Shown piece after piece: positions 58,775 through 64,000 of a DNA stretch of 64,000 nucleotides. Below the pieces are notes generated by a model, which searched no databases, was not told the DNA's origin, and worked only from the letters and a program-made list of their open reading frames with translations. This stretch comes from Cricetomys ansorgei (taxonomy: Eukaryota; Chordata; Mammalia; Rodentia; Nesomyidae). The stretch's first letter is position 1. Each line of letters begins with the position of its first letter. The stretch spans positions 6,378,501 through 6,442,500 of the forward strand of contig JAMJFZ010001868.1 of NCBI GenBank assembly GCA_026225945.1. The letters are read 5' to 3'. Made by a program: the position numbers and the translations under genes.

Positions 58775-58998
58775 GTCTGGAGAGATGCTACAATGTGTAA
58801 GAGTCCTGATTGCTCTTTAAGAGGGTCCAGGTTTGACTCTTAGCACCTACATGACATCTTGAAACTGTATGTAACTTCAGTTTCAGGGAACATGACATGC
58901 TTGTTAAACCTTCTTGGGCACTAAGCATGCAAGAGGTACACAGACATATATGCAAGCAAACCATCCACAAACAATAAAATAATTTAAAAAATAAACTA
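58775..58998 (+). repeat. B3-type SINE
   Basis: TCTGGAGAGATGCTACAATG, GAGGGTCCAGGTTTGACTCTTAG, CACCTACATGACATCTTG, TGTAACTTCAGTTTCAGGGAACA, GGGCACTAAGCATGCAAG, ACACAGACATATATGCAAGC and an AATAAAATAATTTAAAAAATAAA tail follow the B3 order throughout. It is full length and moderately diverged. Confidence 0.88.
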
Positions 58999-59200
58999 GG
59001 AAAGTTTATGATGACAAGTGCCAAAAATGCAAATAACATTGGAATTTAGAGTATTTGTAGATAAAATTTCCTTATCCATTAGAAATATGAGTTCCAAGGA
59101 AGTTGGGCTAAATCATATATTAATAAAGTTGATGCATGATGATTTTTTAAAGAAAATTAAGTTTGGTGAACTTCTTAATGTAAGAATATAAATCTCTTAT
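58999..59200. other. Unassigned AT-rich DNA
   Basis: No feature recognised. Confidence 0.45.
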
Positions 59201-59745
59201 TGATTGGGGAACCTGATGGCAGAGGGAAAGGAAGGATGTCAGAGACCATAGGAGTTTAGGACACCAGAACACGCCCCACAGTGTCAACTAACTAGCACTC
59301 TTAGGGGCCCACAAAGATTGAAGCCACAGACATGGAACCTTCAGGATCACCTAAATACATCTTAAAGATGCATGGATTGTTGGTCTTGAAAACCTCCTAC
59401 AGGATAGAGTGGGAGTGTCTCTGAACATTTTACCTGCCCCTGAGACCCTTGTTCTCCTGCCAGGCTGCCTGGCCCATAGTCGATATATATATTGGTGCCT
59501 GGCCTCGTTCCATCCCGCTATGCCATGCTGTGCTTGTGCTGTAACCCGGAACTGGGGGGCAGTTCTTTTTTGGGGAGAAGCTGGGGAGGATTGTAGGTAG
59601 TTATGGAGAGAGGATCTGGGGGAGATGAGGAAACCCTGGGGGGCTAGAGGGAGGGGAGGTGGGGAGCCTGGATGCATTGTATAAGTTGCATAAGTGCAGA
59701 AAAATAAAGCAAAAATTATAAATAAATAAATAAATAAAATTGTAT
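59201..59745 (+). repeat. L1 (Lx-like) 3' UTR
   Basis: A 5'-truncated L1 3' end with well-kept landmarks: ACCTGATGGCAGAGGGAAAGG, CTAACTAGCACTCTTAGGGGCC, ACAAAGATTGAAGCCACAGAC, GTCTCTGAACATTTTACCTGCCC, a GC-richer middle (about 59510-59580), a purine-rich GGGAGATGAGGAAACC end and an AAATAAATAAAT tail. It is the same subfamily as the split copy at 2752-3510. A 108-codon minus frame (59351-59677) and a 63-codon plus frame lie inside it and are not genes. Confidence 0.85.
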
Positions 59746-60239
59746 TTTTAATTTTATATTGTTTTTACATAGAATTTTTCTTTAGTTTGGCTTTTCTTGA
59801 CTTGTGGCTATGATTAGATGTGAAAAGTTAACTAAGAAGAATTGGCCTAAAATTTGAAGTTTGAAAAATCTTATTATGGAAGAAAAACTCAGGCATAGCT
59901 GTTCCAGCAGCTACAAAGGACAAAATGGATGTACTAAGATCTGGTGATTGAGGATATGAAATATATGTGGATCAGTTATTGGCCTACCTATAGAAGTTCC
60001 CTAAATCATTCATATTAAATTGCTGTAGCTTCTATAAGTCTCATTTATTCTAAATGCAAAAGAACCATGGATGCTTTTTAAAGCAATTATTTCTGGAATA
60101 TCTCCTACCATGTTAAAGATTCATCCATAGCCATTAAGTTTTCAAGTTTAATCTTAGAAACCAAGATGTTTTGTTTGTTTTTCTGCTTTTCTTAAACTAC
60201 ACATAGCCAGCAGAAGGAAGTATGTAAAACTTATGTTTA
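59746..60239. other. Unique AT-rich DNA
   Basis: No feature recognised. Confidence 0.5.
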
Positions 60240-60492
60240 TTACAAACATCCTTTTAAAATATTTTTATTAAATTTGTTCTTTGGCAATTTTGTACATATA
60301 TATGGTAATTTGTTTTTATTGTTATTCATCTTCCTCTCTGAGCTCAATACTCTTTTACATCTACAGACCATCTTTCTTATGAGAATATATATCTTGCTGA
60401 GTTTAACCTGAGCCATCTGTGTGTCCACAAGTTTGGAACTATCCATTGGAACTTAATGGACTCATCTGTAAGTATGTAACTGTAAAAAAAAA
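60240..60492 (-). repeat. L1 3' end fragment, minus strand
   Basis: AAAATATTTTTATTAAATTTGTTCTTTGGCAATTTTGTACATATATATGG and the later GTGTCCACAAGTTTGGAACTATCCATTGGAACTTAATGG part resemble the antisense of a common rodent L1 3' tail ('...gggaccatccactggagcat'). The match is patchy. Confidence 0.5.
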
Positions 60493-60944
60493 ATCTATTC
60501 TTCTAGTACAATTTACTTGTACCCTATAGATCAGTAGAGAGGGGGTAGTGCTAAAATTACATAAGTGAAAATATCTGGCTTGGCAGGTTGGTATTGTAGT
60601 CTGTAGTGCAGAGAGCTACCTAAGATGATTGATTCTTTCTCAGAATCCTGCATAGCATAATTTCTTGCTTTTATCTTCCTTCTTGGATTTGTAATTCATC
60701 ACTAATCATAAGGATATGCAGTTGAAATCCATAGTAAGATTTTATTTATGCAAATGCTAGTGGCTAAAACAGTATAACAACAAATGCTTTTGTGCCTGAA
60801 ATTCAACACCACTTATACAAGTGAATGGCAATGAAAATTTGTAGTACAAGTAGAGATGCTTCATGAAATATTTAGTTGCAAAATAAAAAAAAAAATGAAG
60901 TTTCTATAAAAAAACAGCATTGTATTCATTGGTTTTAAAATTAA
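60493..60944. other. Unique AT-rich DNA
   Basis: No feature recognised other than short A runs at about 60883-60895 and 60908-60914. Confidence 0.45.
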
Positions 60945-61052
60945 TGGAAAGAGAGATTATGAGTTTGAAAGAGAGCAAGGAGTATTTGGGAGGGCTAGGA
61001 GGGAGGAAAGGGATGAGAGAATTTTAAGTTTATTATGATTTCAAAAAGTAAA
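60945..61052 (+). repeat. L1 3' terminal fragment
   Basis: ATTATGAGTTTGAAAGAGAGCAAGGAG, TATTTGGGAGGGCTAGGAGGGAGGAAAGGGA and a closing TTATGATTTCAAAAAGTAAAAAC match the last about 100 bp of a rodent L1 3' UTR (the purine-rich end before the tail). Confidence 0.72.
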
Positions 61053-61470
61053 AACAACTCTACATAGATACTTAGACCTGTAATAGCTTCAAAGCAGAAA
61101 CTACCAAGATGTCTTCCATCTTCAACATGTTAGTGTATACAGTGATGTCCCGTACCATAGACTACTACTTGGAGTTAAAAAGAAACAAAAACAAGTTATT
61201 GATGTATGAACAACCCAGAGCACTCTCATAACTTCTTATGTAAAGTGGAACAAGACATCACCACTGGTCTATTACTCCATTCATAAAGCATCCAAGTGAG
61301 AACTTTATAAAAGTGGAGAACAGATTACTGGTTGAGTGATACATGCAGATAAGGAACTTCAGTAGTAACAAAGAAGCAGCAGAAGACATACTTTTAATGA
61401 TAGAAAAGTCCTTATCTTTCTTGTCTTGATGTAGATGTCATGTTTTAGTATTCTGTTACAATTGTGTTAA
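61053..61470 (+). repeat. Ancient L1 3' UTR (mammalian-wide type)
   Basis: AGAAACTACCAAGATGTCTTCCATC, ATAGACTACTACTTGGAGTTAAAAAG, AACAAGTTATTGATGTATGAACAAC, CTATTACTCCATTCATAAAGC and AGTGGAGAACAGATTACTGGTTG follow the order of an old mammalian L1 3' end ('agaaactacccaaatgtccatcaac', 'aatactactcagccataaaaag', 'ttccatttatatgaa', 'agattagtggttgcc'). It is old and heavily diverged, so it likely predates the rodent-specific repeats. Confidence 0.6.
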
Positions 61471-62454
61471 GAAAAATGATAAAAGTTCCTGTTACTTTTT
61501 GTCCAATATCATCGTAACATATCTATAATTATTTCCAAATAAGTAAGATTACATGATACTTAATAAATCCCTTTTTACTGCCATTATTTTAATTTTCTGT
61601 AAATCATGTACAAGGACACTAAAATATACATATAATTTTAAATTACTCAGTTAATCCAGATGGCAAGTAGCAAGGATCATTTTTATAATATATTGAAAGA
61701 TAAAATGAAACTAATATATCTGATCTGATGAAAATCTACAGTACTATTAGTTCATAATCTAGCCTTTAATTATTTGAAAAATAGTGAGGGAGTTTCATGT
61801 ACTTTGATCATACTGATTCAAGCTTTTACATTTTGCTTATATAAAGTTCTTTTTACAAATACACAATTTAGTTATGAATTCTTAGTACTGTAATTGAAGC
61901 CTGTAGAGTGAGGTTTTTCTAAATGAAAATCTACAAAAAGGAAAATATGCAGCATTATGAATTATGAATAATGATTCTCATATCAATCACTGACAAGGGT
62001 ATTATTTGGATATTGCCTTTTAGAATATTAAATTCCTGTTTGTTGTGTATTTGTCATCCAGAGGCACATATGAATCAGGGTTTCTGTGCATAAGTTAGTT
62101 TATGCAAATTCTTTTTAGAGCACATGAGCTATCATATTCCCTAGTCATAAAACTGCCTTCAGGCTTCAAGTCAATTATCTTGCATGGAAAAATTTCCAGT
62201 GATTTGTAGAAGGTATCACATCTGTTTCTTTGCCTAAAACCCAAGAAGAAGTGGTTTTTATTAAATAACGAAATGTATTTGCATTGTTGAAAGCCAGAAA
62301 ATTCCTTCATATTAGACTTTGAAATGACATTTTTTTTGTAATTTCTTACCTAATTGTATGTTTTCTATAAAGTTTGATATGACTGTGCAGCGATGTGGGC
62401 TATTTTTGCACCTGTTCGATGATGAAGAATAGAGTTTTGATAATAAAAGGCAAA
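61471..62454. other. Unique AT-rich DNA
   Basis: No feature recognised. Confidence 0.5.
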
Positions 62455-62535
62455 TAAAAAATAAATTTCAGGCACAATCCTGTATTTCACAGGCAGGAAA
62501 GTTGAGGTGAGGCTTTTTGTAACCTGCCAAATCTT
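62455..62535 (+). repeat. Possible MIR SINE fragment
   Basis: TTCACAGGCAGGAAAGTTGAGGTGAGGCTTTTTGTAACCTGCCAA is reminiscent of the MIR core and flank ('tttacagatgaggaaactgaggc...agagaggttaagtgacttgcccaa'). Only about 50 bp fit. Confidence 0.35.
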
Positions 62536-62817
62536 AAGAATAGGCAGAAGAGTGTAAAACAGCAATGACCTAGACTAAAAGAAAAGAGATTTTTAAATAA
62601 TTAATGGAATGCATTGCAAATTTTTTCTTATATCTTTATGGCATTAAAATAGCAATTGTGAAAGAAATCTTGTTGCTAGTAATTACATTATCAATTTAAA
62701 TTTAATTATATTTGTAAGGATTACTTAGAATACATAAAAGTGTATTGAATACTGATGAATTTTTGCTGGATATTTCTGGAGAAATCTAGTAAATATAACA
62801 GGTTTTGTTTTTGTTTT
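62536..62817. other. Unassigned AT-rich DNA
   Basis: No feature recognised. Confidence 0.45.
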
Positions 62818-62945
62818 TGTCTTTTTTTTTGAGACAGGTTTTTTTTATTATTTTTTATTTTTATTTTTATTTTTATTTTTATTTATTTATTTATTTATTT
62901 AGTGTGTGTGTGTGCGCGCGCGTGTGTGTGTGTGTGCGCGCGCGC

Positions 62946-62991
<46 letters not shown>

Positions 62992-63112
62992 CCCTGGCTG
63001 TCCTGGAACTCTCTCTGACCAAGCTGGCCTTGGATTCAGAGATCTGCCTCCCTCTGCCTTCCCAAGTACTGGAATTAAAGGTGTGCAGTATCTCTGCCAG
63101 GCCAGATATATT
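62818..63112 (-). repeat. B1 SINE split by a 146-bp simple-repeat expansion
   Basis: TTTTTTTTTGAGACAGG (62822-62838) is the tail end of a minus-strand B1, and TGTAGCCCTGGCTGTCCTGG (from about 62987) through AGTACTGGAATTAAAGGTGTGC is its remainder. In an intact B1 these halves are joined by about 10 bp (GTTTCTCTGTG). Here ATTTTT, ATTT and then TG/CG repeats fill 62839-62984. Overlapping Cys/Val-rich frames are artefacts. Confidence 0.93.
62839..62989. repeat. (TTTTA)n(TTTA)n then (TG)n(CG)n(TG)n expansion
   Basis: T/A-rich units up to 62900 change abruptly at 62902 to about 88 bp of unbroken alternating purine-pyrimidine, including two CG blocks (62915-62922 and 62937-62950). That combination is the classic Z-DNA-forming type. 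Confidence 0.96.
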
Positions 63113-63490
63113 TTTTAAGGGAGCTTCTTCTCACCTGTGTAATCTCCATCAGATGAATATTTGAGGAAGATTCTAGAAGCTACAGACCCACTGAACAATG
63201 GTAGGGTATTTTAGACGCCGGTCGTAGTAAAGCAATGAGCGTGAGTTCTGGGATGCGGCCTAAGATAGTCCTGCTAACACAAGCTGGTAGCTGGAAGTCC
63301 GCAGCAGTCCATTTAGTTTGGTGATCTATACAAGGACTAGAGTAGAACTGGGTGATATGCTAAAAAATATACCCCTCCCCCCAAAAAAAGTTTCTTATAT
63401 TTGTAAGCCGGTAAAAGATACAGAAGAAAAGCTTTAACAGGTTCTAAATGACAGAGTCATGTGAAATGTGATTCATGTTTTAAAAGCATA
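63113..63490. other. Unique DNA
   Basis: About 63210-63310 is unusually CpG-containing for this window (CGCCGGTCG, GCGTGAG, ATGCGGCC). It lies next to the SINE. I recognise no repeat or gene. An A/C-rich run lies at 63370-63387. Confidence 0.4.
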
Positions 63491-63493
63491 CCT

Positions 63494-63564
<71 letters not shown>

Positions 63565-63565
63565 C
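63491..63565. repeat. (CA)n microsatellite with CG interruptions
   Basis: About 33 CA units with two GCACACACGCA interruptions, ending in a short TA run. Probably polymorphic. Confidence 0.96.
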
Positions 63566-63671
63566 CTAAACTAGAGAATTACCAGTATTATTAGTCCTTA
63601 CTTTTAAATTAAGCACAATTCTGTCATACAAGATATTTAAAACTGAAATATGCTCAAAGCTTGGCATTACT

Positions 63672-63930
63672 TTGTTTGTTTGTTGTTGATAAAATAGTTT
63701 AATCGGAGGCTTGCTTACAGTTTCAGAGACAGAGTAGAGGCCATGACAGTCATGGCAAAGAGCATGGCAGCAGGCAGGCATGTTGCCAGGCATGTTGTCT
63801 CAACAAGTCTCTGCCATGAGGCAGAGAAAATGGCTAACTGGGATTTTGAAACCTGTAAGCCCACCTGCAGCGACACACATTTTCCAAAAAGACCTCACCT
63901 CCTATCTAGTGCTGGGAAGACACACCATGA
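63672..63930 (-). repeat. MaLR-like LTR, minus strand
   Basis: Read on the minus strand it has the order of a common rodent repeat: TAGGAGGTGAGGTCTTTTTGG, GTGTGTCGCTGCAGGTGGGC, TTCAAAATCCCAGTTAGCC, CATGCCTGCCTGCTGCCATG, TGAAACTGTAAGCAAGCCTC and an AATTAAA-like end (GATTAAACTATTTTAT). The layout with 'ctgtaagc...aattaaa' parallels mammalian MaLR LTRs (MST/THE type). The class name is an inference. Confidence 0.55.
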
Positions 63931-64000
63931 CCACAGCAACTCTTACAAAGGAAAACGTTTCACTGGGGCTGGCTTGCAGGTACAGAGGTTTAGCCCATTG
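63931..64000 (-). repeat. Second MaLR-like LTR, cut by window edge
   Basis: ACCATGACCACAGCAACTCTTACAAAGGAAAAC followed by GGGGCTGGCTTGCAGGTACAGAGGTT repeats the plus-strand start of the neighbouring copy (compare TTGCTTACAGTTTCAGAG at about 63710). It is a second, same-strand copy whose remainder lies beyond base 64000. Confidence 0.5.

Noticed and set aside
59351..59677. 108-codon minus-strand open frame
   Set aside because: Lies entirely within the antisense of an L1 3' UTR, whose GC-richer sequence has few stops.
62805..63164. 119-codon frame with Cys-Val repeats
   Set aside because: Translation of the TG/CG repeat inside a B1 SINE.
1..64000. Search for bacterial-type operons, phage or plasmid features, rRNA or tRNA genes
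   Set aside because: None found. tRNA-like sequence occurs only as the heads of B2/B3 SINEs, which are not functional tRNA genes.

Overview
This window looks like AT-rich, CpG-poor nuclear DNA from a muroid rodent (mouse, rat, hamster, vole or deer-mouse relatives). The evidence is the repeat content: 7SL-derived B1 SINEs, tRNA-derived B2/B3-type SINEs, Lx-like L1 3' ends, long dinucleotide and tetranucleotide microsatellites, and rodent LTR elements. I cannot name the species. I find no intact protein-coding gene, no convincing exon, no rRNA or tRNA gene, no CRISPR array and no bacterial-type operon. Nearly all open frames are short, lie in AT-rich or simple-repeat DNA, and read as chance. 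The only recognisable protein signatures are two decayed L1 ORF2 pieces: an endonuclease part near 24.4-25.2 kb and a reverse-transcriptase part near 42.0-42.3 kb on the minus strand.

Layout. 0-8 kb: unique AT-rich DNA with a B2, an L1 3' end split by a putative solo LTR, two degraded B2/B3 SINEs and an old L1 3' fragment. 8-13.5 kb: an old MaLR-like repeat, a minus-strand LTR of a purine-rich family (called family P here), and another LTR-like block. 13.5-24 kb: mostly unique DNA with microsatellites, an L1 3' end and worn SINEs. 24-28.2 kb: one long, internally deleted L1 on the plus strand, carrying a nested solo LTR with a 6-bp target duplication and a nested B1. 31-33 kb: an old minus-strand L1 split by a second family-P LTR, then a B1/B4 piece and a possible minus-strand LTR. 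35.2-35.8 kb: an Lx-like L1 3' piece. 36.5-39.3 kb: a 2.7-kb non-autonomous LTR retrotransposon of family P. 41-51.8 kb: scattered B1 and B2/B3 copies, L1 fragments and a long GAAA purine tract. 52-58.7 kb: mostly unique DNA. 58.7-64 kb: SINEs, L1 3' ends, a B1 split by a large simple repeat, a CA tract and MaLR-like LTRs at the window edge.

The window fits a gene desert or the inside of a very large intron. The parts that repeats do not explain are a few unique stretches of more mixed composition (near 4.0, 12.6, 19.5 and 55.8 kb), listed as candidate conserved non-coding elements. The most instructive structures are the nested L1 at 24-28 kb and the family-P elements, whose LTRs carry reiterated B1-like motifs. 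Family names come from remembered consensus patterns, not a database search, and repeat boundaries are usually good to about 10-50 bp.
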